Origin: a bacterium
Lineage (GTDB): Bacteria > CLD3 > SB21
Direction: 5' to 3'
Assembly (NCBI GenBank): GCA_008933615.1
Contig: WBUR01000036.1
Span: 1-42,429 of the forward strand
Length of the DNA: 42,429 bases
The position numbers and the translations under genes were made by a program. Shown piece by piece: positions 1 to 8,727 of the stretch; position 1 is the stretch's first letter, and the number at the start of each line of letters is the position of its first letter. The notes under the pieces were generated by a model that worked only from the letters and a program-made list of their open reading frames with translations, made no database searches and was not told where the DNA came from.

Positions 1-410
1 ACGCTATACAGTAGAATACCGATTTTCGACGCATCGGCCACGCGCACATAATGATAATACAAGGCATCCTGCGTGATCGCCGATTTGAAAAAAGACGGCG
101 TGATGACGAGGGCGCAATCGGCGCCACAGTCTGAAGCAACCTGAACCAAACGAATGGTTTCCTGCGTGGACTCGCTCCCAGCGCCGACCATCATGATTTT
201 TTCCTTGGGTATAACTTCTCGCGCCGCTTCGATGATCTTTCTTTTTTCAATTTCGTTGAGCATAACCGCTTCGCCGTTCGAACCAAGGACCAGATACCCG
301 GCTAAATCGGTTTTATTCCATTTCGTGATATTCTCCTTCAATTTCTCCGGCGCGATCTGATCGTCTATAAACGGCGTCGGTACCGGCGGCAGTATTCCTT
401 TTAGATTCAT
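1..410 (-). CDS. DapA/HOGA-family aldolase, N-terminal part (cut by window edge)
   Basis: This is the first 136 codons of a dihydrodipicolinate synthase-family (class I, Schiff-base) TIM-barrel lyase. The rest lies beyond base 1. The translation begins MNLKGILPPVPTPF, which is the family's opening strand. It contains GSNGE at about residues 43-47 (the GxxGE phosphate/carboxylate-binding motif), an AGSESTQE segment and ALVITPSFF, and the visible part ends near the LLYS strand. The GSNGE, ESTQ and LYHYVRVAD-like pattern resembles 4-hydroxy-2-oxoglutarate aldolase-like members more than true DapA, but the Schiff-base lysine is outside the window, so the substrate is open. The start is ATG at 410 with GGAG about 7 bases upstream. 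Family assignment is confident; the exact reaction is not. Confidence 0.85.
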   Translation of the reverse strand, partial: MNLKGILPPVPTPFIDDQIAPEKLKENITKWNKTDLAGYLVLGSNGEAVMLNEIEKRKIIEAAREVIPKEKIMMVGAGSESTQETIRLVQVASDCGADCALVITPSFFKSAITQDALYYHYVRVADASKIGILLYS

Positions 411-516
411 GAATTTTCTCCAGAATTTTCGCTTGAGCTACAACCAATTCCAGCAAAACTTAACCAAATCCGCTCCAGAATGTCAATTGATTATTGGACT
501 TTAGAAATTTAGTACA

Positions 517-549
517 TAAAAAAACCCGCACGGAAATTCCGTACGGGTT
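517..549 (-). terminator. Rho-independent terminator
   Basis: Bases 523-549 form a hairpin: AACCCG, a C/A mismatch and ACGGA pair with their complement around a 3-base loop. Read on the minus strand the stem is followed by a run of T (complement of the A-run at 517-524). It lies about 240 bp past the helicase stop and before the aldolase start, so it most likely ends the helicase transcript. The hairpin at 27313-27341 has the same layout, including a C/A mismatch at the same place in the stem. Confidence 0.75.
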
Positions 550-559
550 GTCAATTTGC

Positions 560-773
560 CATATTTAGAGCCATCTCAAAAAAAAGAGAAGAGATTGCGT
601 TAGAAAACTTGGATCCACTTTCTTTTTAAAAAAGAAAGTGGCAAAGAAAACTTTGGCCATGAATGCTTTAACATATTTAGAGACATTATGTCAAATTGCA
701 GCAGCATCAATAGCGGGACGCCTACCGCATAGAATATTCCCTTTTTCATCCTTAAATTTTCGCTTTTGAGATG
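560..773. repeat. Repeat cluster, possible degenerate miniature element
   Basis: CATCTCAAAA at 572-581 is matched by its inverted copy at 764-773, bracketing about 200 bp. Inside is a perfect 13-bp inverted repeat with a one-base centre at 615-641 (CCACTTTCTTTTT and its complement), followed by CAAAG-AAAA-CTTTG. CATATTTAGAG occurs at 560 and again at 672. The arrangement suggests a small non-autonomous repeat, but I see no clean target-site duplication. Confidence 0.4.
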
Positions 774-788
774 CCCCCCCACCCAACT

Positions 789-2057
789 TTACCTGCCGCG
801 TCTCGCGCCGGACCATTTTCGTCTGCCCGCTTTAAGCGAACCAAAAGAGCGAACCGTTCCGGTGACGCCTTTTACTACCTCATCCTGATGTTTTCCCGGG
901 CCAATATGGCTGAGCGGAAACGGATGGTCTTCCACAACAGGAATGGTTTTAGAGATAAGCCGATTAATCGCGCGCAGGTACGGTTTTTCTTCCGCATCGC
1001 AAAAAGAGATCGCTATGCCGCTGAGTCCCGCTCTTCCCGTTCGCCCGATGCGGTGCACATAGGTTTCTGCAATATTGGGCAATTCGTAGTTGATCACGTG
1101 CGATAAATTATCCACGTCAATTCCGCGCGCTGCAATATCGGTTGCAACCAGCACGCGCAGTTTTTTTAATTTAAAACTATTCAGCGCGCGCTGCCTTGCG
1201 TTCTGCGACTTATTGCCATGAATGGCGTCGGCGTTAACGCCGGCCTGAACCAGATCGCGCGTGATCCGGTCCGCAAGATGTTTCGTTCGCGTAAAGATCA
1301 ACGCGGATTCGATGGATTTGTCTTTAAGCAAATGAATTAGCAGTGAACGTTTGTCCGATTTCGCAACAAAATAAACGGACTGCTCAATGGCTTCTACCGT
1401 TGTTGCAGGAGGCGTCACGGCAACTTTTTCCGGATGGGTCAAAATCGTATTGGCCAACCGTTGAATTTCCGTCGGCATCGTAGCCGAGAAAAACAGTGTC
1501 TGCCGGTGCGTGGGTAACTTCGCGACGATTTTTTTAACGTCAACGATAAATCCCATGTCGAGCATACGATCGGCTTCGTCCAACACGAATATCTTTACAT
1601 GCTGAAGATGAATGAACCTTTGATGCATCAGATCAAGCAGTCGGCCCGGCGTAGCGATCAGGATATCGATGCCGCTGCGCAGCGCATTGGTTTGCGCATG
1701 CTGCGATACTCCTCCGAATACGACGGTATGGCGAAGGCCCGTGTGTTTGCCGTAAGCGGCAAAACTCTCACCGATCTGTACTGCGAGTTCTCGCGTCGGA
1801 GTCAGGATCAGTGATTTAATGACCCGCGGACCTTTTATAAGATGCAGTTCCGGGTGCTGCTCGCCCCGCAAAATCTGTAGAATTGGAATAGCAAACGCGG
1901 CCGTCTTACCGGTTCCGGTCTGTGCGCAACCAAGAAGATCTTTTCCTTCTAGAACGATCGGGATGGCCTGTTCCTGTATGGGGGTAGGTTTCGTGTACCC
2001 CTCGGTTTTCAGAGCTCTAAGAATAGGCTCTATGATGTTTAAATTTTTGAATGGCAT
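789..2057 (-). CDS. rhlE: DEAD-box ATP-dependent RNA helicase, RhlE type
   Basis: A 422-residue cytoplasmic RNA helicase that would unwind structured RNA (ribosome assembly, RNA decay) using ATP. All core motifs are visible in order: Q motif GYTKPTPIQ (20-28), Walker A AQTGTGKT (45-52), PTREL (87-91), TPGR (136-139), DEAD (160-163), SAT (191-193), the [10 protein letters not shown] segment (305-314) and HRIGRTGR (335-342). The tail after residue 400 is short and rich in glycine and arginine, as in RhlE-like proteins that bind RNA non-specifically. The start gives the usual MPFKNL opening; the upstream purine tract is a weak ribosome binding site. It stands alone, followed by the terminator at 523-549. 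Subfamily choice rests on overall layout; SrmB or DeaD are less likely because the C-terminal extension is short. Confidence 0.93.
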   Translation of the reverse strand: MPFKNLNIIEPILRALKTEGYTKPTPIQEQAIPIVLEGKDLLGCAQTGTGKTAAFAIPILQILRGEQHPELHLIKGPRVIKSLILTPTRELAVQIGESFAAYGKHTGLRHTVVFGGVSQHAQTNALRSGIDILIATPGRLLDLMHQRFIHLQHVKIFVLDEADRMLDMGFIVDVKKIVAKLPTHRQTLFFSATMPTEIQRLANTILTHPEKVAVTPPATTVEAIEQSVYFVAKSDKRSLLIHLLKDKSIESALIFTRTKHLADRITRDLVQAGVNADAIHGNKSQNARQRALNSFKLKKLRVLVATDIAARGIDVDNLSHVINYELPNIAETYVHRIGRTGRAGLSGIAISFCDAEEKPYLRAINRLISKTIPVVEDHPFPLSHIGPGKHQDEVVKGVTGTVRSFGSLKAGRRKWSGARRGR

Positions 2058-2411
2058 TATTTAATTTTCTTTCTTTATGAACAGCCGGCTATAACTTATT
2101 TAGGGTTGTTTGATCAGCGTTCGATGAAGTACGATCCCTTCACTTAATGTCGCAAAACCCGGTCACATGATATAGCAAAGCCGTCTATCGGAAGGTTCGA
2201 TAAGCTTTTACGATCAGTGATTAAGTTCTGAATCAAAACGAGAAGATTTCTGTAACTGGCGAGTACCCTTGCAGAACGCAGGGCTTCAAAGTAGGTTTGA
2301 AGGGACTGGAGCGAAAAGGAACTCATTTATATTAATATGGACGAATAGTAGGCTATTGCCGTGTCAAAAGCAAGCTTTTTAATTCTCATTGCGGACAATC
2401 GCATTACTGCT
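2058..2411. other. Intergenic stretch without a supported gene
   Basis: This 354-bp gap lies between the STAS gene and the helicase. A 60-codon minus-strand frame (2144-2326) could encode an amphipathic helical peptide, but it has no ribosome binding site, no recognisable family and no partner. A short AAAAGC-AA-GCTTTT inverted repeat sits near 2365-2380. I see no clear terminator or promoter with good spacing. Confidence 0.4.
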
Positions 2412-2771
2412 TCAACTCATCCCTTGAATCCGATGCCCCAGTGCCTCGCACGCCCTATCGACCGATTCAAACGTCCTGAATACCTCATTCAAATGGGTCA
2501 TGAAAAAGACTTCTTCTGCTTTGCCTTTGACGCTTGTCAATACCAGTTCGCCGCCCGACCTTCTTACGGTGATCAAACTGGCTATCAGAATACCTAGCCC
2601 GGCGCTGTTCAGCCATTCAAGCGCATCGAGATCAACAACAACATCACGCATACCTTGCGATAAAAAGTATTTAACGCGTTCGTGAACCTTCCGAGTATCC
2701 GGGCCCCCCATCATTTTGCCCTGTAGTCTTAATACGAGCGCATTATCTGCAGTGCTTTCATAAATTTTCAT
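2412..2771 (-). CDS. STAS-domain protein (anti-sigma factor antagonist type)
   Basis: A 119-residue single STAS domain of the SpoIIAA/RsbV type. Proteins of this family bind or are phosphorylated by a serine kinase/anti-sigma factor and so switch a partner module. The segment VVVDLDALEWLNSAGLGIL (about 44-62) is the family's signature; Ser56 is the expected phosphorylation site. The frame is open further upstream, but ATG at 2771 has a GAGG ribosome binding site about 8 bases before it and gives the normal STAS beginning (MKIYES), whereas an earlier start would overlap the transporter gene. It begins 30 bp after the MFS transporter stop on the same strand, so the two may be co-transcribed. 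No kinase or phosphatase partner is visible nearby. Confidence 0.85.
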   Translation of the reverse strand: MKIYESTADNALVLRLQGKMMGGPDTRKVHERVKYFLSQGMRDVVVDLDALEWLNSAGLGILIASLITVRRSGGELVLTSVKGKAEEVFFMTHLNEVFRTFESVDRACEALGHRIQGMS

Positions 2772-2800
2772 CGTCGTACCTCGGTTCGTGTTCACAATAT

Positions 2801-4062
2801 TCAAATCAAAATCTTTTTTCCTTTGGTTTCCGGAAATACCCAGATCCATGCGCCCGTAAGCAGAGCAAATAAAGCCGCTAACGAGATACCTCCACCTAAT
2901 CCATACCGCTCCGCAATCACGGCAATAACGACCGGTGTGAAAAATTGTACGCCTCGCGCAAGATTGAACGCAGAGCCCATGGCGGTATTTCTGATTTCTG
3001 TCGGAAATAATTCAGCGAAAAGCGGGCCATATCCGCTGAACATGCCCGTTCCGAATCCGACGAGAAACATAAAACTCAATATGACGGACGGATAGGCCGC
3101 CACGACATCCCACATAAGTGTTATCATGACGAGCCCGGCGGGGCCATGATCACGGAATAAATCGAATACGCAGGCCGGCGACCCCATTTGTCTGCAATAA
3201 AGCCAAAAGTAAGATATCCCGTCAATCCTCCGGCTTGCGTGATCAGCATCCATCCGGCCGATTTGACGATTGAGAATTGCCTCTGCTGATGCAGATATCC
3301 CGGGAGCCATGAGTATGTGAACCAATACGCCGACATATCAAAAATGGCAAGGATAAGGCACCGGCTGAATATTTTTCGATACTCAGCGCTGAACAATCTT
3401 AAGAATAATTCTCCGGCATTTTTTTTTGTACCGGTTATTGCTTCCGTTGTTAATTTCTTGCGTTCAAGCCATATATCGGATTCAGGCAGGCGTTTCCTTA
3501 TAAATACAACGAGAAGAGCCGGTAATATTGAAATGAAAAAACACATGCGCCATCCTATCGCAGGCGCACCAAATCCGCCGATGACCGAAGCAAGCACGAT
3601 GCCGATGGGCGCGCCGGTTTGCATGAAGGCGCCATATCTACCCCGCACTTTGGCCGGAAACGTTTCGCCGACATAGGTTTGCCCCGTCGCCCACTCACCG
3701 CCAACGCCTAGTCCTGTGATGATTCTGAAAAACAGCAGAACTTCAAGCGAGTTCGAAATACCGCAAAGAAAAGTACCGATACTATACGTGAGGATCGTCC
3801 ACTGCAAAACACTTTTCCTGCCGTAACGGTCAGAGAGAATTCCGAAAATTACGCCGCCGAGAGCCGTTGCAGCCAGTGATGCGCCCAGAATATAAGAAAG
3901 ATCGATATTAGATAGTTGCAGTTCCTGTCCGATGGGGATGAGAAGAAATGTGAACAAGATGAGATCGTAAAAATCAAAGACCCACCCCGCCCAACTCATC
4001 ATGAGAATTTCAAAGTGCTGTCGTGTAGGTTTTTCATACTCGTTGAGTAATGAAGGGTTCAT
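2801..4062 (-). pseudogene. MFS transporter, interrupted by a frameshift
   Basis: A major facilitator superfamily inner-membrane symporter of about 420 residues, encoded in two frames. The first frame carries the N-terminal half with FDFYDLILFTFLLIP, the loop motif GILSDRYGRK, RIITGLGVGGEWATGQTY and PESDIWLERKKL, a pattern typical of the sialate/aromatic-acid proton symporter branch. It ends at a stop just after VIMAP. The second frame continues without a gap in the fold: AGLVMITL, MFSGYGPLFAELFPTEIRNTAMG and a final PETKGKKI. The shift is in the G4 run at 3140-3143 (C4 on the coding strand); adding one base restores a single frame, and the feature length is two bases over a multiple of three. 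ATG 4062 is preferred over a TTG further upstream because of GAGAG before it. It is either a recent pseudogene or a one-base assembly error; the rest is undecayed. Confidence 0.85.
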
Positions 4063-4236
4063 TCTGTAGACACTCTCAAAATTTTTGAGTGAACAAACCG
4101 ATACAAATTGCAAGACGACAGTTACAAAGGGTAGTAACTGAAGTTAACCAATAGGAAACAAATTGTCAATGACTTGACCTTAACGGTGCAAAAATAAACT
4201 GCAGCCAGATTTGCTCATGCACGCAAATTTCTGCTA

Positions 4237-4265
4237 TTGAAAGACAGCTTCAAAAACGTTATACT
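4237..4265 (+). promoter_or_regulatory. Sigma70-like promoter of the sensor kinase
   Basis: TTGAAA at 4237-4242 and TATACT at 4260-4265 are separated by 17 bases. This predicts transcription starting near 4272, leaving a leader of about 65 bases before the kinase start codon at 4337. The transporter gene diverges from the same 274-bp gap. Confidence 0.6.
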
Positions 4266-4336
4266 TATTGAAGCATTAGCACATACCCGTGTACTTCAGG
4301 AATTACGCTGAACCATGAAACTATAAAAGAAGTATC

Positions 4337-7300
4337 ATGATTAGCCGAACCATACCATTCCTAATTCTATTTTTAGCCAACTCGCTATCAGCACAGGAAA
4401 GCGGCTTGCCATTGGCCCGTTATTTTCCCGCCGGTCAGTATAGCGCACATAATCAAAATTGGGCTGCAGCACAAGACTCATCAGGAGTCATGTTCTTCGG
4501 AAATACCAGCGGTATTCTACGTTATGATGGAAGCGAATGGCAAATGTACCCAACCCCCAAAGGCGGTATTGTCAGATCATTATCTCATGGGCGGGCGCAC
4601 AAGATGTATGCAGGAGCATATGGCGAATTCGGATATCTCTCAGCCGACGAGTCGGGAAAACTCAGGTGGACTGCGTTATCCGATTCCCTTCCACAGTCGC
4701 TCAGGGAGTTCGCTGACGTCTGGAAAATTCACGTCACACCCCGCGGCGTATTTTTTACATCTCAACAAACTATATTTCTTTTCAGTCACGACGACCACTT
4801 CATTGCTAAGTGGCACCCAACCCAACGCTTTCGCTTTTCTTATTGGGTTCGCGATCAACTCATTGTTCAGGACGAACAAGCCGGATTAAAAGAAATCCGG
4901 GGAGACAGCCTGATCATGGTTTCCGGCAGCGAGGCTTTAGCCGCTACACGTATTTATGCGATATTGCCACACGGCGATAATGCTATCCTTATTCAGACTC
5001 GATCAGACGGAACTTGGATATGGGAAAAGGAGCAATTCAAAAAAATTCCATGGGAAGCGGGGCACTACTTGGAAGAACAACAGGTATACAATGGCATTCT
5101 GACTTCATGGGGAGAGTATCTGTTTGCAACGCTTCGTAATGGCATTGTTAGAACAGGACAGGACGGCCGTATTCTCCAGATATACAATAAGGAATCGGGG
5201 CTACCGGATAATACCGTCTATGATGTTTTTACGGATAGAACGGAAGGTATTTGGCTTGCGATGAATCGGGGAATTCTTCGTGCCGACATTTATGCTCCGT
5301 TTACATATTGGGATGAATCGATGGGCATTGATGGCGCCGTCCTAACTGTTGCCCGACATGCTTCGAAATTCTATGCCGGAACAAGCAACGGCATATTTTT
5401 TCTCGAAAAAAACAATCTTATGAAGCCGTGGGTGCTTAAAAAACTCAATGAACCCCAGGGACAATGTTGGAGCCTTTTATCTCACAATGGAAATTTACTT
5501 TGCGCTCTGAGTTCCGGTATATTTGAAATCTCCGGACAACGCGTGCGGCAGATAAGCGAGGCATACACGTTTGTTCTTTTGCCTTCAAGATACGATTCCT
5601 CGGTAGTCTACGTCGGACTTTCCAACGGGCTGGGCTGTTTACGCAGCACGCCATCAGGATATATTTTTGAAAGGATTGATCAGGCGATTCAGGCTGAAAC
5701 ACGGTATATCGCGGAAGAAAAAGACGGCAGTATTTGGACCGCCGGGGGTTTCGATGGGTTTCAACACATCCGTCGGGAAGAAACCGTTCGCCACTATCAC
5801 CCCAATAGTCAAATCCGCTCACGAAGAAATCGTGTGTTCCCGACCTCGCATGGGATTCTCTTTGTCACAGATCGCGGGCTCATGCGTTTTAACACAACCG
5901 GTGATATTTTTGAAAGCGATACACTAATTGCGCACTTACTTCCTGAAAACGGAAAGTTCCTATTACGAATGAGCGAAGATGCAGCAGGAAATTTTTGGAT
6001 TAGCGTCGGCGGGACAACGAGTACCGAACAGGCTGGAAAAATTCAATACCAGCCGGGTACAGGCTATACCCGCTACGCACCGCTTACTCGCATTTCACAA
6101 TTTGGCGATATATCTATGATCTGGAATGAAGGCCGGTTTGTATGGTTTGGCGGTTATGACGGTTTACTGCAATATAAAAGCTCGTCCGTTGCCATAAATA
6201 TTGATACGGATCCGGTAGAGTCTTATCCTCCGATCATATTAACCGTGCGTCTTAAAAATGACTCCCTGCTCTTCGTCGGACAAGGGAATTCAATGCTGAC
6301 GTATAAATTGGATTATGGAATGAACGAGCTTAGGTTCGCATTTGCCGATCCAGGAAATCTCAGCATAAATTCGCGTGAATACCGCTACCGACTCAATGGG
6401 TTCGATTCCAATTGGATACGGAGTGAAGAATTCAAGAAGACATACACGTTTCTGCCTGAAGGAAATTACACTTTTGAGGTAGCATCTACCGAAGCACATT
6501 ATGAAGGACGTCCCACTATATTTTCATTCGTGATTAAACCGCCCTTATATCGTACCTGGTGGGCATATACGCTTTATATTCTTCTCGGAATCACCGTAAT
6601 TTTTTTAATTTTTCGAATAAGAAGTGTTTATGTTGAATACGACCGGCGACATCTTCAGGAGGTTGTAGAACAGCAAACTGCAAAGCTCCGAATTGCCAAT
6701 ACGGAATTGCAAAGCAGTCATGAGCGCCTCGAAAAAACCATTGATATAGTCTCAGCCATTAACTCGGAATTGGATCTCGATAGGCTCTTGAATTCGATTT
6801 TTGAAATTGTTCACCCCATCTTACATATGCAGTCCGGCTCAGTTCTACTCCGCGAGGCAACGACCGGGCGGTTTAAGTTTCATGCGGCGTTTGGAATTGA
6901 CAAAGCGGAACTTCGACACATCGAGTTAACCGAAGAGGAAGCTATAGTAAGATATGTAGATAAAGGTGAACCGGTAGCTGAGGATATGTATTTTATTAGA
7001 GGACTTGTTGCCCGACAGGGTACTGAGAAATTCATAAATCTTCGAATGATCGATAGTTTGTTTGTCATTCGTCTTATGGGGCATGAGGGATTAGCGGGAT
7101 TCCTGCTTTTCGATGATGTCATTGCCGTTACAGCGCAAAATTTGCTGCTGCTTACCGGCTTGAAAGAACATATACGCATCGCCCTCACGAAAGCACGCTT
7201 ACTTACTGAACTCAGGATGATGAATGAAAAGAAAAACGAATATCTCGGCATTGTAGCCCATGACCTGAGAAACCCACTCTCAACTATTCTAGGATATGCC

Positions 7301-7924
7301 GATTTGCTTATCGAAGACTTTCGTAAAGGTAAAATCAACACCACCGATGCGGTAGATGATCTGTCAAAAATCGCCGGTGTGAGCCGGCACATGAACCGTT
7401 TTATAACTGAACTTCTGGATATTTCATCCATTGAATCCGGCAAGGTGCGTATGGATCTCCGCCAAAGTGACTTGAAAATAATTGTTGAAGATTGCGCCTA
7501 TTTACATCGCCGCGCGTCGCAGAATAAGAATATAGAATTGACTGTGGATTATGATTCCTCATTACCTCCCGTCAATGTGGACACGTCAAAAATATCGTCG
7601 GTCATTGATAACCTGCTTTCCAATGCGATTAAATACTCTTATCCGGGCGGAAAGGTCAGGGTGTATTTCGAGAATCGTTCGAGTGAAGTGATAACGCACG
7701 TCCAAGATTCGGGACAGGGGTTGAGCGAAGAAGATCTGAAGAAGGTATTTACTTCATTTAAGCGTTTGAGTTCGAAGCCGACGGGCGGCGAACCCAGCAC
7801 GGGCCTCGGCTTAGCCATTGTGAAAAAAATTGTTGAACTTCATCAGGGACGTGTCTGGGTCAAGAGTGATGTTGGAAAAGGCTCCACTTTTAGTTTTTCA
7901 TTGCCTGTGGAGTCGTCCTCGTAA
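4337..7924 (+). CDS. Membrane sensor histidine kinase with two-component-regulator propeller
   Basis: A 1195-residue sensor kinase anchored in the inner membrane with a large periplasmic sensor. Residues 1-20 are a signal peptide ending SLSAQ. Residues about 30-630 form regulator-propeller repeats (for example SGLPDNTVYDVFTDRTEGIW). About 640-735 is a Y_Y_Y domain (REYRYRLNGFDSNW). Residues 742-764 are the membrane helix, followed by a short coiled coil, a GAF-like domain (about 795-950), HisKA with His975 in HDLRNPL, and the ATPase with the N box from 1091, DSGQG from 1124 and GLGLAIV from 1156. There is no receiver or DNA-binding domain, unlike the hybrid one-component forms common in Bacteroidota. 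No response regulator is adjacent; the nearest is the HD-GYP protein at 24690-25811. Relatives often sense polysaccharide or other extracellular ligands; the ligand here is unknown. It converges on DDAH with only 9 bp between stops. Confidence 0.93.
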   Translation: MISRTIPFLILFLANSLSAQESGLPLARYFPAGQYSAHNQNWAAAQDSSGVMFFGNTSGILRYDGSEWQMYPTPKGGIVRSLSHGRAHKMYAGAYGEFGYLSADESGKLRWTALSDSLPQSLREFADVWKIHVTPRGVFFTSQQTIFLFSHDDHFIAKWHPTQRFRFSYWVRDQLIVQDEQAGLKEIRGDSLIMVSGSEALAATRIYAILPHGDNAILIQTRSDGTWIWEKEQFKKIPWEAGHYLEEQQVYNGILTSWGEYLFATLRNGIVRTGQDGRILQIYNKESGLPDNTVYDVFTDRTEGIWLAMNRGILRADIYAPFTYWDESMGIDGAVLTVARHASKFYAGTSNGIFFLEKNNLMKPWVLKKLNEPQGQCWSLLSHNGNLLCALSSGIFEISGQRVRQISEAYTFVLLPSRYDSSVVYVGLSNGLGCLRSTPSGYIFERIDQAIQAETRYIAEEKDGSIWTAGGFDGFQHIRREETVRHYHPNSQIRSRRNRVFPTSHGILFVTDRGLMRFNTTGDIFESDTLIAHLLPENGKFLLRMSEDAAGNFWISVGGTTSTEQAGKIQYQPGTGYTRYAPLTRISQFGDISMIWNEGRFVWFGGYDGLLQYKSSSVAINIDTDPVESYPPIILTVRLKNDSLLFVGQGNSMLTYKLDYGMNELRFAFADPGNLSINSREYRYRLNGFDSNWIRSEEFKKTYTFLPEGNYTFEVASTEAHYEGRPTIFSFVIKPPLYRTWWAYTLYILLGITVIFLIFRIRSVYVEYDRRHLQEVVEQQTAKLRIANTELQSSHERLEKTIDIVSAINSELDLDRLLNSIFEIVHPILHMQSGSVLLREATTGRFKFHAAFGIDKAELRHIELTEEEAIVRYVDKGEPVAEDMYFIRGLVARQGTEKFINLRMIDSLFVIRLMGHEGLAGFLLFDDVIAVTAQNLLLLTGLKEHIRIALTKARLLTELRMMNEKKNEYLGIVAHDLRNPLSTILGYADLLIEDFRKGKINTTDAVDDLSKIAGVSRHMNRFITELLDISSIESGKVRMDLRQSDLKIIVEDCAYLHRRASQNKNIELTVDYDSSLPPVNVDTSKISSVIDNLLSNAIKYSYPGGKVRVYFENRSSEVITHVQDSGQGLSEEDLKKVFTSFKRLSSKPTGGEPSTGLGLAIVKKIVELHQGRVWVKSDVGKGSTFSFSLPVESSS

Positions 7925-7933
7925 ATAAAAATT

Positions 7934-8698
7934 TTACCGTTCAAATATCAAACTGCAGCACGTTAGAGCGCCTTCCGCTTTAGCTAGTTCCGATACATCA
8001 ACGATCCGTTGTTTGATCCCCGCTTCTTCCAATTTCCTCTGAGTTCGCGGAAATAAAGACGGATAAATTACCGTTCCATTTACCCATAGGGCATTCGCAG
8101 CATACGGTTCTGACGGATCAATATCGATGAATTTATTTGCAGAGAAATTTTCCGAATCAACCCAATTCCGGTTGATCAATAATGTCTGCTCAGCAATCTG
8201 CGTTACTGCAGACTTTAAATGAAGACAGCCTTTCACCGGTGCGTTTCTAACATCGTACCCGTATGGTTTAAGAAATTGCCGCATCTGTTCTGCCCCTGCT
8301 TTATTACTTCGTCCCGACATGCCGACATATACAGTTTTATCCACCCGTAGCACATCCCCGCCGTCAACCGTTCCCGGATCTGTGATATGAAACAATTGAC
8401 GGTACGAACTCAGCGCACGTGCGATTGAATCGGTTTCTGCCCTACGCGATTCCACGCCTGACCGCAGAATGATCGCAAGCTCATCCAATACAACCGCCGT
8501 ATCTTCTACGAATACCGAATCCGGCAGATCGGGTTCGGGAGGAAGTGTCTGCACTTCACAGCCTAATTCAGTAAGACACTGCTCATAAGAACGGTGCTGG
8601 GTTCTGGCCAGCGATACATCGATCGGCCGGCGTTTCAGGTGCGTCAACTCACAGTACGCGATTCGGTCACTTACGTTTCGTGTAATGGCTATCAACAT
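7934..8698 (-). CDS. ddaH: Dimethylarginine dimethylaminohydrolase-like amidinotransferase-fold enzyme
   Basis: A 254-residue guanidine-modifying enzyme of the DDAH family, which hydrolyses N-omega-methylated arginines to citrulline and a methylamine. Length matches bacterial DDAH. Visible active-site features are DSVFVEDTAVV (60-70, with the substrate-binding Glu/Asp pair), TVDGGDVL (110-117), GCLHLKSAV with His160, and the C-terminal LTCCSLIF in which one of Cys247/248 is the nucleophile. These residues separate it from arginine deiminase, which is about 400 residues long. Some relatives act on other guanidino compounds, so the physiological substrate is not proven. No clear ribosome binding site precedes the ATG. 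It lies downstream of the TerB-like gene on the same strand, but the palindromic element at 8728-8879 sits between them, 30 bp from this start. Confidence 0.88.
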   Translation of the reverse strand: MLIAITRNVSDRIAYCELTHLKRRPIDVSLARTQHRSYEQCLTELGCEVQTLPPEPDLPDSVFVEDTAVVLDELAIILRSGVESRRAETDSIARALSSYRQLFHITDPGTVDGGDVLRVDKTVYVGMSGRSNKAGAEQMRQFLKPYGYDVRNAPVKGCLHLKSAVTQIAEQTLLINRNWVDSENFSANKFIDIDPSEPYAANALWVNGTVIYPSLFPRTQRKLEEAGIKQRIVDVSELAKAEGALTCCSLIFER

Positions 8699-8727
8699 GT
8701 TTGTTTGCAGTAGCTATAAAGGTTGAG

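Larger units (their letters stand above)
411..788. other. Gene-poor stretch with terminator and repeats
   Basis: No convincing gene lies here. The stretch holds the aldolase leader, a minus-strand terminator (523-549), a 13-bp perfect inverted repeat (615-641), two copies of CATATTTAGAG (560-570 and 672-682) and an inverted pair CATCTCAAAA/TTTTGAGATG (572-581 and 764-773). A 60-codon minus-strand frame at 600-782 has no ribosome binding site and runs through these repeats, so I treat it as non-coding repeat sequence. Confidence 0.6.

Noticed and set aside
600-782. 60-codon minus-strand frame
   Set aside because: It runs through the inverted repeats, has no ribosome binding site and no recognisable family; best explained as repeat sequence.
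2144-2326. 60-codon minus-strand frame encoding an amphipathic peptide
   Set aside because: No ribosome binding site, no well-spaced promoter and no family resemblance.
2801-3325. Separate 174-residue protein
   Set aside because: Its first 60 residues are an out-of-frame reading of the transporter; the rest is the C-terminal half of the frameshifted MFS gene.
6880-7443. 187-codon minus-strand frame
   Set aside because: It lies wholly opposite the GAF and HisKA domains of the sensor kinase; composition-driven shadow.
7934-8698. Arginine deiminase
   Set aside because: The length (254 residues) and the LTCCS ending fit DDAH; deiminases are about 400 residues.
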